Positions 15,619 to 23,585 of a stretch of DNA of 64,000 bases are shown here, in pieces. The notes beneath the pieces are model-generated. The model worked only from the letters and a program-made list of their open reading frames with translations. It searched no databases and was not told where the DNA came from. Source of the stretch: JBFMFR01 sp040752025 (lineage in GTDB: Bacteria; Chloroflexota; Anaerolineae; Anaerolineales; UBA4823); NCBI GenBank assembly GCA_040752025.1, contig JBFMFR010000001.1:124001-188000 (forward strand). The letters are read 5' to 3'. Every line of letters starts with the position of its first letter. Within the stretch, counting starts at the first letter, position 1. The translations under genes were made by a program, and so were the position numbers.

Positions 15619-16104
15619 ATGACACAAAAACCCCTGGAAGTTTTAGTTGGAGAATTGTTGCGCAAGCGCGGCTTGCGCCTGGCAGTAGCTGAGTCGTGCA
15701 CAGGCGGACTGATCGGGCATCTCCTGACCAATGTGCCAGGCTCATCTACTTATTACATGGGCAGCGTGACCGCTTATGCCTACGAGGCCAAGGTACGCCT
15801 GCTGGGTGTGCACTGGGAAACCCTGGAAAAATACGGTGCGGTCAGCAAAGAGACAGTCATCGAAATGGCACAAGGCGTGCGGCGCTCACTGGCTGCCGAC
15901 ATCGGCGTATCGGTCAGCGGCATCGCTGGCCCGGGCGGCGGCACAGCCGACAAACCCGTAGGTACTACCTGCATCGGTTTGAGCGCGCCAGGAGTCGATG
16001 AAGCCTGGTCTTATCACTGGGATGGCGACCGGTTGCGGAACAAAGAACTCTCCGCCGAGCAAGCTCTAAGCCTGTTGGTCGATTTCTTGAGCTTAGAGGA
16101 ATAA
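15619..16104 (+). CDS. pncC: Nicotinamide-nucleotide amidohydrolase (CinA C-terminal domain, PncC)
   Basis: PncC deamidates nicotinamide mononucleotide to nicotinate mononucleotide in NAD recycling. The 161-residue protein is the free-standing CinA C-terminal domain: AESCTGGLIGHLLTNVPGSS with the catalytic Ser/Thr region, GSVTAYAYEAK, LGV, YGAVSKETVIEMA, SVSGIAGPGGG and KPVGTTCIGL. The frame is open upstream to 15172, but family alignment and the -10 box 6 bases before it place the start at ATG 15619, probably as a leaderless message. Confidence 0.93.
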   Translation: MTQKPLEVLVGELLRKRGLRLAVAESCTGGLIGHLLTNVPGSSTYYMGSVTAYAYEAKVRLLGVHWETLEKYGAVSKETVIEMAQGVRRSLAADIGVSVSGIAGPGGGTADKPVGTTCIGLSAPGVDEAWSYHWDGDRLRNKELSAEQALSLLVDFLSLEE

Positions 16105-16126
16105 TGTCCGAGGATAGGATCAATTC

Positions 16127-16363
16127 ATGGAAGCTGTAGAAGTCACTGCACGCTTCGATCCAACCGGCAAGATCTTCCCTCAACGACTGATCTGGCACGG
16201 TAGAACGTTCGATAGCATTGATACCGGACGGCAGTGGGTAGAAGAAGACAGTTACCACATACTGATCATGCTGCCTGGGGAGCAGGTTTACGAGCTGGTT
16301 TTCGTACCGAAAGAACTCACCTGGTACCTGTCTCGCCCCGGTTTAGAACGGCGTAGAGCGTAG
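16127..16363 (+). CDS. Small conserved-looking protein of unknown function
   Basis: The 78-residue protein has a beta-rich, well-balanced sequence with an aromatic centre (LIWHGRTFDSIDTGRQWVEE, then YHILIMLPGEQVYELVFV and LTWYLSRPG). It is not in any family that I can name. It starts 22 bases after pncC with AGGAT ahead of the ATG and may be read with it. The following 140 bases contain no gene, only the promoter of the DUF4013 gene. Confidence 0.6.
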   Translation: MEAVEVTARFDPTGKIFPQRLIWHGRTFDSIDTGRQWVEEDSYHILIMLPGEQVYELVFVPKELTWYLSRPGLERRRA

Positions 16364-16421
16364 TAAGCAATTTCCCAGCCGCTGGAGCAGTGGTACCGTG
16401 CGTCTGTGCATTTCACCCGAG

Positions 16422-16450
16422 TTGCTCGCCAACTGGGGCAGAAATATGAT
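16422..16450 (+). promoter_or_regulatory. Promoter of the DUF4013 gene
   Basis: TTGCTC (16422-16427) and TATGAT (16445-16450) are 17 bases apart. A second perfect TATAAT lies at 16483-16488, but it is so close to the GGAGGT RBS that a transcript from it would barely include the RBS. Confidence 0.6.
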
Positions 16451-16504
16451 AAGATTATGCGCAACACAAGCCGTCCATTTCTTATAATCTCATAGGAGGT
16501 CCTT

Positions 16505-17170
16505 ATGGAATTCGGAAAAGCCTTTTCCTTCCCCTTCGAAGATCAGGATTGGATCAAGAAGGTAGGCATTGCCGCACTGGTTATGCTGATCCCAATCGTA
16601 GGTGGGATCGCTGTCGCTGGTTGGGGCTTTGAAGTCACCCGCCGGGTGATCCGGCGCGACCCACAGCCCCTGCCGGATTGGAGCGACTTCGTCACTTACT
16701 TGGTCAACGGCCTGAAAGTAGTGGTGGTAGGCCTGGCGTATGCGCTGCCACTCATTCTGGTTTCGGCCTGTTCACAGGGTTTGCTCTTCGCCGCGCAAGA
16801 AGGTGGAGATGACACCATGATGAGTGTCGCCACGGTCGTTATGATCTGCTTCTCTTGCCTGATGATCCTGTACGGTATATTCATAGGATTGGTAATGCCA
16901 GCCGCCCTGGGCAACTTTGCCGCTACGGATCAATTAGGCGCAGCCTTCCGCTTCGGCGAGGTGTTTGGGCTGGTACGGGCCGCACCCGGACCCTATGTGC
17001 TCGTCTTGCTAGGCGCCATCCTGGCCAGCATTATCGCCATGCTGGGGTCCATCGCCTGCGGCATCGGCGCTTTGCTGACATCCGCCTATGCAGCAGCTAT
17101 CAACGGTCACTTGCAAGGTCAAGCTTACAACGAAGCCTCCGCTCTGCGCGGTGCAAAGGCCGAATTCTAG
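16505..17170 (+). CDS. DUF4013 family membrane protein
   Basis: A 221-residue integral membrane protein with about six hydrophobic helices and the DUF4013 pattern (amphipathic N-terminal AFSFPFEDQDWIKK, GWGFEVTRRVIRRDPQPLP, WSDFVTYLVNGLKV). The C-terminal half has the glycine-rich helix LGSIACGIGALLTSAYAAA. The function of the family is unknown; it is frequent in Chloroflexota and archaea. A strong GGAGGT RBS, its own promoter and a terminator make it a single-gene unit. Confidence 0.85.
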   Translation: MEFGKAFSFPFEDQDWIKKVGIAALVMLIPIVGGIAVAGWGFEVTRRVIRRDPQPLPDWSDFVTYLVNGLKVVVVGLAYALPLILVSACSQGLLFAAQEGGDDTMMSVATVVMICFSCLMILYGIFIGLVMPAALGNFAATDQLGAAFRFGEVFGLVRAAPGPYVLVLLGAILASIIAMLGSIACGIGALLTSAYAAAINGHLQGQAYNEASALRGAKAEF

Positions 17171-17196
17171 CTCCCAGACACATCCATTACAAACAT

Positions 17197-17239
17197 CTCG
17201 GGATGGTGATCTTCGCGAACTTCACCATCCCGAGTTTTT
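17197..17239 (+). terminator. Intrinsic terminator of the DUF4013 gene
   Basis: Perfect 13-bp stem CTCGGGATGGTGA / TCACCATCCCGAG with a 12-base loop, followed by TTTTTGTTTT. It lies between convergent genes; the minus-strand side lacks a U run, so it mainly serves the plus strand. Confidence 0.93.
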
Positions 17240-17250
17240 GTTTTACCGGG

Positions 17251-19032
17251 CTAACCCAGGCGGGCGCGCTCTTCTTCCGCCACGCTGGGCTCCAGTTTGC
17301 GGAACAAGGGCTCAGGCTTTTGTAAGGGTTGGCCCGCTGGTAATTGGCTGGGCTTCCACTGATCATGCGTTACGCCAGGCCGGTAGCGCAGTACCTGGTG
17401 CTCGCCTAAGTCATCGTGCTGCACATCGAAGTACTGCTCACCAAAGAGCGGCTGAGAGTACCCAAGGAAAGTGTGCAAGCGCTCGCTGCTGAACGGCAGG
17501 ATAGGGGCAAACAGCAGCTTTAGCGAATCGATAGCGCGCAAAGCCGTGTAGATCGACTTGGCTGCCGCAGATTTATCATTCTTGATCTCGAACCAGGGCG
17601 CGACTTTATCCAGGTATTTGTTGACCTCGGTCGACAGGCGCAGGGCTTCCCCCAAGGCGGCGCGCAACCGCACGGCGTTGAAATGCTCTGCCACGCTCTG
17701 GAAGCCAGCCTCGATGGTCGCCAGGATTTCTTCATCTTCGGGCCGCAACTGGCCTGGCTCAGGAACGTGACCTTCCCAGTGCTTGTAGGCGAAGGAAAGC
17801 ACACGGTTGGCCAGGTTGCCCCAGGTAGCCACCAACTCATCGTTGTTACGACGAACAAAATCCGCCCAATCCCAGTCGGTATCCTTGCTCTCAGGCATGT
17901 TGACGGTCAGGTAGTAGCGCAGTGCATCAGGGTCGTAGCGCTCCAGAAAATCCAGACCCCAAACTGCCCAGTTACGGCTGCCGGAGATCTTCTGGCCTTC
18001 CAGGTTCATAAACTCATTGGCGGGCACATCGTAAGGCATGATCAACAATGTATGCTCCCGCTCCAGGAACAATTTACCAAACCACTCGCCTGAACCAGCT
18101 AACTGCGCCGGCCAGATCACTGCATGGAAAGGGATGTTGTCCTTACCAATGAAATAGTAAGCGCGCGCTTGCGGGTTGAACCACCAGTTCTCCCATTCCT
18201 CAGGCTGCCCAACAATCTGCGACCACTCGATGGCGGCAGATAAGTAACCAATCACGGCCTCGAACCACACGTACAGGCACTTGCCATCCCAGCCCTCCAC
18301 TGGCACAGGGATGCCCCAATCAAGGTCCCGAGTAATCGGCCGTCCGTGCAAACCATCCGCCAGGATCTGTCCCAACGACTGGCGCAGTACGTTCGGCCGC
18401 CAGTAGCCTTCGCGCTGGCGCAAGAAATCCACAACCTGGGACTCCAGCTTGCCCAAGTCCAGATAGAAATGTTCCGTCTCGCGCAGTTCGGGTGTAGAGC
18501 CATCGATCTTCGAGCGAGGGTCGATCAACTGCGTGGCGTCCAGCAGACTGCCGCAGCCATCGCACTGGTCACCCCGCGCATTGGGATATCCGCACAGATA
18601 GCAGGTGCCCTCTACGTAACGATCGGGCAGAAAACGCTTCTGGCTGGAGGCGTACCATTGTTGTTGGCGCTCTGAATAGAGAAAGCCGTTCTGTTTGAGC
18701 GCCAGGAAGATGGTCTGCGACACCTTGAAATGATTCTCGGTGTGCGTGCTGGTGAACAGATCATAGGTCAGACCGATCTTCCTAAATAATTCCAGGAAAC
18801 CAGTGTGATACTTCTGGTAGACCTGTAAGGGGGTGGTGCCTTCCGCGTCGGCGCGCACTGTCACCGGGGTGCCGTGAGAATCCGAGCCAGAGACCATCAG
18901 AACCTTGTTGCCCAACAGACGATGGTAGCGGGCAAAAATATCGGCTGGCAGATAGGAACCGGTGATGTTGCCGACATGGATCGGTGAGTTGGCGTAGGGC
19001 CAGGCAACTGCTACGAGGATATATTCAGACAT
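17251..19032 (-). CDS. metG: Methionyl-tRNA synthetase
   Basis: Class I synthetase that charges tRNA-Met. The 593-residue protein has the HIGH-type motif PIHVGN near the N terminus, a knuckle-type zinc site (CYLCGYPNARGDQCDGC), the tRNA-selecting WFEAVIGYLSA region and the KMSKS loop in the variant form KISGS (EGQKISGSRNW). There is no C-terminal tRNA-binding extension. The ATG at 19032 has GGAGG 6 bases upstream; an in-frame codon at 19071 lies in the terminator region and is unlikely. A Met-rich leader ORF with its own promoter and a terminator precede it, suggesting attenuation control by Met-tRNA supply. Confidence 0.96.
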   Translation of the reverse strand: MSEYILVAVAWPYANSPIHVGNITGSYLPADIFARYHRLLGNKVLMVSGSDSHGTPVTVRADAEGTTPLQVYQKYHTGFLELFRKIGLTYDLFTSTHTENHFKVSQTIFLALKQNGFLYSERQQQWYASSQKRFLPDRYVEGTCYLCGYPNARGDQCDGCGSLLDATQLIDPRSKIDGSTPELRETEHFYLDLGKLESQVVDFLRQREGYWRPNVLRQSLGQILADGLHGRPITRDLDWGIPVPVEGWDGKCLYVWFEAVIGYLSAAIEWSQIVGQPEEWENWWFNPQARAYYFIGKDNIPFHAVIWPAQLAGSGEWFGKLFLEREHTLLIMPYDVPANEFMNLEGQKISGSRNWAVWGLDFLERYDPDALRYYLTVNMPESKDTDWDWADFVRRNNDELVATWGNLANRVLSFAYKHWEGHVPEPGQLRPEDEEILATIEAGFQSVAEHFNAVRLRAALGEALRLSTEVNKYLDKVAPWFEIKNDKSAAAKSIYTALRAIDSLKLLFAPILPFSSERLHTFLGYSQPLFGEQYFDVQHDDLGEHQVLRYRPGVTHDQWKPSQLPAGQPLQKPEPLFRKLEPSVAEEERARLG

Positions 19033-19069
19033 GGTGGACCTCCAAATTTCAGATAAAAGTGCTTCAATC

Positions 19070-19103
19070 ATAAAGAAACGGGCTGTCCATCAGGACAGCC
19101 CGT
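19070..19103 (-). terminator. Leader terminator (attenuator) upstream of metG
   Basis: Read on the minus strand, ACGGGCTGTCC and GGACAGCCCGT form a perfect 11-bp stem with a TGAT loop, followed by TTTCTTTA. It lies between the leader peptide stop and the metG RBS, so transcription would end before metG unless another fold forms. The upstream segment GGGCAGCC (19154-19147) can pair with the 5' arm GGCTGTCC (19100-19093) over 8 bp with one G-U, giving a candidate antiterminator. Confidence 0.8.
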
Positions 19104-19122
19104 CGATGACCGCTGTAGGAAT

Positions 19123-19242
19123 TTAACAACATTCCCTGCCCCGAATGGCTGCCCGTTTCCAGGCGTGCATGCACATCGCCATACCGCGCATCATCGCCAT
19201 AGAGGAATAGCTGACGATCAAAGAGGATGAAACTGGAGCCAT
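19123..19242 (-). CDS. Met-rich leader peptide of metG (attenuation leader)
   Basis: A 39-codon ORF with ATG at 19242, AGGAG 9 bases upstream and TAA at 19123. Residues 15-25 read MAMMRGMAMCM, six Met in eleven positions; the peptide continues HAWKRAAIRGRECC. It lies 20 to 40 bases after a promoter and just before the leader terminator of metG. By analogy with amino-acid-biosynthesis leader peptides (trp, his, thr), translation here would sense charged Met-tRNA: stalling at the Met codons would leave GGGCAGCC (13 bases beyond the last Met codon) free to pair with the terminator's 5' arm. A ribosome at the stop codon would not itself cover that segment, so timing or an extra pairing must explain shut-off. 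The role is inference; the ORF and structures are seen directly. Confidence 0.75.
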   Translation of the reverse strand: MAPVSSSLIVSYSSMAMMRGMAMCMHAWKRAAIRGRECC

Positions 19243-19269
19243 TTTCGAAAACTCCTAAGATATTCGCTA

Positions 19270-19298
19270 AGTCTAAAGCCGCTGTGGGCTTTTGTCAA
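19270..19298 (-). promoter_or_regulatory. Promoter of the metG leader
   Basis: On the minus strand a perfect -35 TTGACA (19298-19293) is followed after 17 bases by TAGACT (19275-19270). Transcription would start near 19263, giving a leader that contains the Met-rich ORF, the attenuator and metG. Confidence 0.82.
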
Positions 19299-19305
19299 GA
19301 GCCAG

Positions 19306-20460
19306 CTAGCTATATTCACGCAACAGGCGAGCGCGCCCCGGCTGCCGCAACTGCCGCAGGGCTTTCCCCTCGATCTGGCGGATACGCTCACGCGTCAGAC
19401 CGAACTTCTGCCCAACTTCTTCAAGGGTATAAGGGCGATCCTGACCCAGGCCGAAACGCAGGCGCAAGATGCGCGCCTCGCGCGGCGGCAGGGTCGCCAG
19501 AACCTCATCCACCCGCTCACGCAACATGTTCTCGTACGCCGTCTGCGCCGGGCTGGGCGCAGCGCTATCTTCAACGTACATACCGAATTCGCTCTCTTCT
19601 TCGTCACCCACCGGGCTTTCCAACGACACGGGTGGCTGAGTCACCTCTAAAATCCAGCGCAGCTTGGCACTGGTCAACTCCAAATGTTCCGCCAGTTCCT
19701 GAACGGTGGGAGCGCGCTCCAGTTGTTGCTCCAGTTCCTGGGCAGTTTTGTAAATCTGGCGCAAGCGATCCGAAAGGTGTACAGGCACCCGGATGGTACG
19801 GCCCTGGTCTGCAATTGCGCGGATGATGCCTTGACGGATCCACCAGGTAGCGTAGGTAGAGAAGCGAAAGCCGCGCTGGTATTCATATTTTTCAACAGCT
19901 TTCATCAGCCCCAGGTTGCCTTCCTGGATCAAATCGAGGAAAGGCACTCCCCGCCCCACATACTTACGAGCAATGCTGACGACCAGCCGGGTATTGGCCT
20001 TGATCAAGGCTTCACGGGCCAGATAGCCATCCTGGATATCGATTTCCAATTCCTGGCGGTGCTGCGGATTTTGCCCATTCAAGCGCGCCAGCTCACGCTT
20101 GGACTGCCGGCCTTGCACGATCCGTTTCGCCAGACTGACCTCCTCCTCGATGCCTAACAACGGGGTCAATGACATCTCTCGCAAATAAAGGCTGACGGTA
20201 TCATCGCTGGAGATGCTTTCCAGGCCGCTGGTCCCCTCCACCCGGGCCGAATCCGAATCGGATGCTGAGCTATCCGCTACAATCTCGATGCCGCGCGATT
20301 GCAGCGCCTCAACCAAACTGTCAACCCGCTCCTTGCTCTTGTGGGATTGCGGGAGCATCTCCAGGATGTCTTCTTCCCTGAGAAAGCCATCCGCCTCAGC
20401 TTGATTTAGCAATGCTTTCAAAACCTGGACAGGCAGCGCGCTGTTGTCCGGTTTCGTCAT
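19306..20460 (-). CDS. sigA: Primary RNA polymerase sigma factor (sigma-70/SigA)
   Basis: Directs RNA polymerase to -10/-35 promoters. The 384-residue protein has a short region 1.1 at the N terminus (VQVLKALLNQAEADGFLREE), then an acidic/Ser linker, region 1.2 (DTVSLYLREMSLTPLL), the full region 2 (LIQEGNLGLMKAVEKYEY with RGFRFSTYATWWIRQGI), region 3 and region 4 with its helix-turn-helix (YTLEEVGQKFGLTRERIRQI). Only a 41-base gap separates it from yceD upstream; AGGAG precedes the ATG. The many TATAAT boxes in this window fit its region 2.4 residues. Confidence 0.95.
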   Translation of the reverse strand: MTKPDNSALPVQVLKALLNQAEADGFLREEDILEMLPQSHKSKERVDSLVEALQSRGIEIVADSSASDSDSARVEGTSGLESISSDDTVSLYLREMSLTPLLGIEEEVSLAKRIVQGRQSKRELARLNGQNPQHRQELEIDIQDGYLAREALIKANTRLVVSIARKYVGRGVPFLDLIQEGNLGLMKAVEKYEYQRGFRFSTYATWWIRQGIIRAIADQGRTIRVPVHLSDRLRQIYKTAQELEQQLERAPTVQELAEHLELTSAKLRWILEVTQPPVSLESPVGDEEESEFGMYVEDSAAPSPAQTAYENMLRERVDEVLATLPPREARILRLRFGLGQDRPYTLEEVGQKFGLTRERIRQIEGKALRQLRQPGRARLLREYS

Positions 20461-20501
20461 GCTGCATTCTCCTGGGAATCATGGCAACGATTCATACGGT
20501 T

Positions 20502-21083
20502 TCAAAGGCCGCCTGAGGAGGTGGAGGAATCCGATTCGTCTTTCAGCATTGCCTTCAACACACCCAAGCGCGGATCTATATCCTCTTGATCGTGAGAACA
20601 GACCGTTTCGTTGAGATTCTCGCCACACACCGGGCATAACCCCTTACAGTCGATGCGACAGATTGGATTGATTGGCATCGCCAGAATCATTTCTTCACGC
20701 ACCAAAGGCGACAGGTCAATCTTGCCATTCTCGGGCATGAGCAGGCCAGATTCGGTTATTGAGTTACGCGTAAAGGCATACAATTCGGTGAAATTTATCC
20801 GGAGCGGCTGGGAAAACTCGCTCAGGCAACGCACGCATTCAGCCATCGCCACAGCACTCATCTCGACCTGCAGGAGCAATCCCTGGGCAGTGCGAGTAAT
20901 ACGCGTCGAACCCTGGAAATCCTTCAAATCCAGGTCCGGATGCAGATGAAGGAATGGCGCTTCGAAAGGAAAATCTCGGCTGTAGCCGATTGTCTGGTGA
21001 ACAATGAACCCGACGTTAAGCCGAAGGAGATCGTTGGGAGTAGACACAGATGTTACTGTATAATGAGATGTGTTACCTGACAT
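20502..21083 (-). CDS. yceD: YceD/DUF177 family protein
   Basis: YceD proteins are needed for normal 23S rRNA accumulation in plants and bacteria and are usually encoded beside rpmF. The protein has the family core (CVRCLSEFSQPLRINFTELY) and the C-terminal Cys cluster (CRIDCKGLCPVCGENLNETVC), a likely zinc site, followed by DPRLGVLKAM. I use ATG 21083 (193 residues); a TTG at 21098 is also in frame, and starts nearer the conserved LRLNVGFIVHQ are possible. rpmF (L32) is not found after it; sigA follows instead. Confidence 0.85.
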   Translation of the reverse strand: MSGNTSHYTVTSVSTPNDLLRLNVGFIVHQTIGYSRDFPFEAPFLHLHPDLDLKDFQGSTRITRTAQGLLLQVEMSAVAMAECVRCLSEFSQPLRINFTELYAFTRNSITESGLLMPENGKIDLSPLVREEMILAMPINPICRIDCKGLCPVCGENLNETVCSHDQEDIDPRLGVLKAMLKDESDSSTSSGGL

Positions 21084-21113
21084 TATGAATAATGCCAAGC
21101 AGCGAATAAAACG

Positions 21114-21119
21114 ATTATA
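21114..21119 (-). promoter_or_regulatory. -10 box upstream of yceD-sigA
   Basis: A perfect TATAAT on the minus strand 30 bases before the yceD ATG. No good -35 hexamer is seen at 16-18 bases. Confidence 0.5.
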
Positions 21120-21167
21120 ACATAGCGCAGACTGTTACCATATTCAATTCACTAATCAGGAGAGAGT

Positions 21168-21770
21168 ATGTCAAAATTACTCTTGGCGAGCAATAACCAG
21201 GGTAAACTGAAAGAAATCCAGGCGCTCTTACAAGACCTGGACATCAAATTACTGACGCCAGCAGAATTGGGGATCAGTTTAGACGTGGATGAAACAGGAA
21301 CAACCTATGCAGAAAACGCAGCACTGAAAGGCCGGGCGTTTGCCCAGGCATCGAGCTTGCTGACCCTGTCGGATGATTCCGGGTTGGAAGTTGATGCGCT
21401 GGGTGGCCTGCCTGGACTGCACTCAGCTCGTTTCGCCCCGCAACCGGGTGCGTCCGACGCGGATCGGCGCGCCTATCTGCTACAACAATTGCACGGCAAA
21501 CCGCGCCCCTGGACTGCCTGTTTTCGCTGCCTGATCGCCTTGGCCACGCCAGCAGGAGATGTACAGCTTGCCGAAGGAATCTGCCCAGGCGAGATCATTC
21601 CAGATGAACGCGGCCACAACGGCTTTGGATACGATCCTTTGTTTCTGATTCCTGAATTGGGTCGGACCATGGCTGAACTGGATATGGAAAGCAAGAACCG
21701 TTTGAGTCACCGGGCTCGAGCTGTACAGGCAGCGCGCCCTATGCTGATTCAGATACTTGCAGATTCTTAA
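21168..21770 (+). CDS. rdgB: Non-canonical purine NTP pyrophosphatase (RdgB/HAM1 family)
   Basis: Hydrolyses dITP, XTP and related nucleotides to monophosphates, keeping them out of DNA. The 200-residue protein has the family landmarks: LLLASNNQGKLKEIQALL at the N terminus, TYAENAALKGRAFA, LSDDSGLEVDALGGLPGLHSAR with the catalytic acidic residues, GHNGFGYDPLF and SHRARAVQA. A strong AGGAGA RBS precedes the ATG. It is transcribed away from yceD. Confidence 0.95.
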   Translation: MSKLLLASNNQGKLKEIQALLQDLDIKLLTPAELGISLDVDETGTTYAENAALKGRAFAQASSLLTLSDDSGLEVDALGGLPGLHSARFAPQPGASDADRRAYLLQQLHGKPRPWTACFRCLIALATPAGDVQLAEGICPGEIIPDERGHNGFGYDPLFLIPELGRTMAELDMESKNRLSHRARAVQAARPMLIQILADS

Positions 21771-21778
21771 TAATTATC

Positions 21779-21806
21779 TTGTCAAGCCGGGGTTTTAAGT
21801 TATGAT
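21779..21806 (+). promoter_or_regulatory. Promoter of the sensor kinase gene (leaderless)
   Basis: TTGTCA (21779-21784) and TATGAT (21801-21806) are 16 bases apart. The -10 ends 7 bases before ATG 21814, so the mRNA would begin at about the start codon. The earlier in-frame ATG at 21802 lies inside the -10 and could not be translated from this promoter. Confidence 0.65.
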
Positions 21807-21813
21807 AAGATCG

Positions 21814-23562
21814 ATGCACAAAGCAGCTCCAACTCGTCTAACCGACTGGATCATGATCACAATCCGCTGGGTTTTTCTGGCTGGGATTGGCCTGTGGCTC
21901 TTTTTATCCATCGGGTTCATCCTGCCGGTGATCATTTTGCTGGTAGTGGCAACCCTGGCGAACTTACTGGCTACAGCCCTGGCCTGGACCAAACGCAGCA
22001 CGCCAACATTTCGCCTGTCAAGTATCGCCGGGGATATGCTATTGGCCTACGGGTTGTTATTCCTGGTAGGCCCACAAAACGGCGGCCTGGGCTGGGTCGG
22101 GTTATTGCCATTGATCTCTGCCTCGCTGTATTACCGCTGGATCGGCGCCATTCTGCTTACCGTGGTAAATGCGATCGCCCAGGGAGGGCTGGCGCTGATC
22201 GTTGCGGCACCTTCAGGTGTGCTCGTTCTGGTCGGTTTGTTGACAATCGTTTACCTGGCGCTTGGGTTATTCCTGGCCTTCATCAGCCCACGCATTGCGA
22301 CTTTTGTCGGGCCCAGGAAAGCCAGCCGATCACAAAAAGAAACGACTCGAGAGGAACTGGAGCGCCGCCGGGCTATTTACGAACTCATCTCGGCTCTAAG
22401 CGCCACCCTCAACTACCAGCGTGTGCTGGAAATGGCCCTGGATTTGAGCGCTAACACCCTGAGAGGCGTAAAAACTTCCGCAGATAAGCTTAAAAGCGCC
22501 GCTTTGTTGTTCACCGCCGATGAAGGCCCATCCCCAGAAATACAGATCTCCACTTCCCGGCGTTTCATCCCGAGCGATACACGCCTGGCGCTGCCCGGCA
22601 CCAGTGGGATGATTGGACGGGCAATCGATGAGGGCGTTGCTCAACTTTCTCAAGACATTTCCAGCGACCCTGAAATCAGCCGCTTTGTTTCGCTGAACGA
22701 CTGCCGCTCCGCCTATTGCATTCCCTTGAGAACCGGGCTGGAGGCTTACGGCATCCTTCTGTATGCACACCCCGACGAGGATTTTTTCTCGCCAGATTGC
22801 ATCGAAGTTCTGGAAATTGCTGGCAACCAGGCAATGATTGCTTTGCAGAACGCGCGCCTCTATCGCGACCTGGAGCAGGAAAAAGAACGCATGATGGAAA
22901 TCCAGGAAGAAGCCCGCAAGAAGATGGCACGCGATCTGCACGATGGCCCAACACAATCCGTGTCTGCCATCGCCATGCGAGTCAACTTCGCCCGGCGACT
23001 GCTCGAACGCGACCCTAAAGCTGCGGCCGAAGAGCTATTCAAGATCGAGGAGCTGGCACGCCGCACTACCAAAGAAATCCGTCATATGCTTTTCACACTC
23101 CGCCCGCTGGTACTCGAATCGCAAGGCTTGCTAGCCGCTCTGGAGTCGATGGCCGAGAAAATGCGCGAAACTTACAACCAGAACGTCATCATCCAGGCTG
23201 ACCAGCGCATGGTCGATGCTCTGGAAATGAACAAACAAGCTGTTATCTTTTATATCGCCGAAGAAGCAGTAAACAATGCCCGCAAGCACGCCCAGGCGAC
23301 TCACATCTGGGTAAGGCTCAAAAAACTACGAGACGATCTAAGCCTGTTGGAGATCGAAGATGATGGTATCGGGTTCAACGTAGGCGCAGTAGACTCGGCC
23401 TACGAGAACCGGGGCAGTTTGGGAATGGTCAACATGCGCGAGCGCACAGAGCTGGTCAACGGCATCCTGCGCCTCGACTCAGCGGTAGGGCGGGGAACTC
23501 GCATACAGGTGGTCATCCCGTTAACGGAAGAGGCCGCCGACCAGATCCGGCGCGGCATATAG
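21814..23562 (+). CDS. Membrane sensor histidine kinase (GAF, HisKA_3)
   Basis: A 582-residue NarX/DegS-type kinase. Residues 10-170 hold about five membrane helices; a basic coiled stretch (SRSQKETTREELERRR) leads to a GAF domain at about 195-350; then a coiled coil to the HisKA_3 dimerisation box with the phosphorylated His about 376 in RDLHDGPTQSVSAIAMR, and a HATPase_c domain (EEAVNNARKHA, EDDGIGF, GSLGMVNMRERTELV). Partners of this class are LuxR-type regulators such as those at 4806 and 43389, but none is adjacent. There is no Shine-Dalgarno before ATG 21814; a promoter places the transcript start there. The hydrolase gene follows after 23 bases. Confidence 0.9.
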   Translation: MHKAAPTRLTDWIMITIRWVFLAGIGLWLFLSIGFILPVIILLVVATLANLLATALAWTKRSTPTFRLSSIAGDMLLAYGLLFLVGPQNGGLGWVGLLPLISASLYYRWIGAILLTVVNAIAQGGLALIVAAPSGVLVLVGLLTIVYLALGLFLAFISPRIATFVGPRKASRSQKETTREELERRRAIYELISALSATLNYQRVLEMALDLSANTLRGVKTSADKLKSAALLFTADEGPSPEIQISTSRRFIPSDTRLALPGTSGMIGRAIDEGVAQLSQDISSDPEISRFVSLNDCRSAYCIPLRTGLEAYGILLYAHPDEDFFSPDCIEVLEIAGNQAMIALQNARLYRDLEQEKERMMEIQEEARKKMARDLHDGPTQSVSAIAMRVNFARRLLERDPKAAAEELFKIEELARRTTKEIRHMLFTLRPLVLESQGLLAALESMAEKMRETYNQNVIIQADQRMVDALEMNKQAVIFYIAEEAVNNARKHAQATHIWVRLKKLRDDLSLLEIEDDGIGFNVGAVDSAYENRGSLGMVNMRERTELVNGILRLDSAVGRGTRIQVVIPLTEEAADQIRRGI

Positions 23563-23585
23563 AACCAGGCCGCATCCAATTTCCG

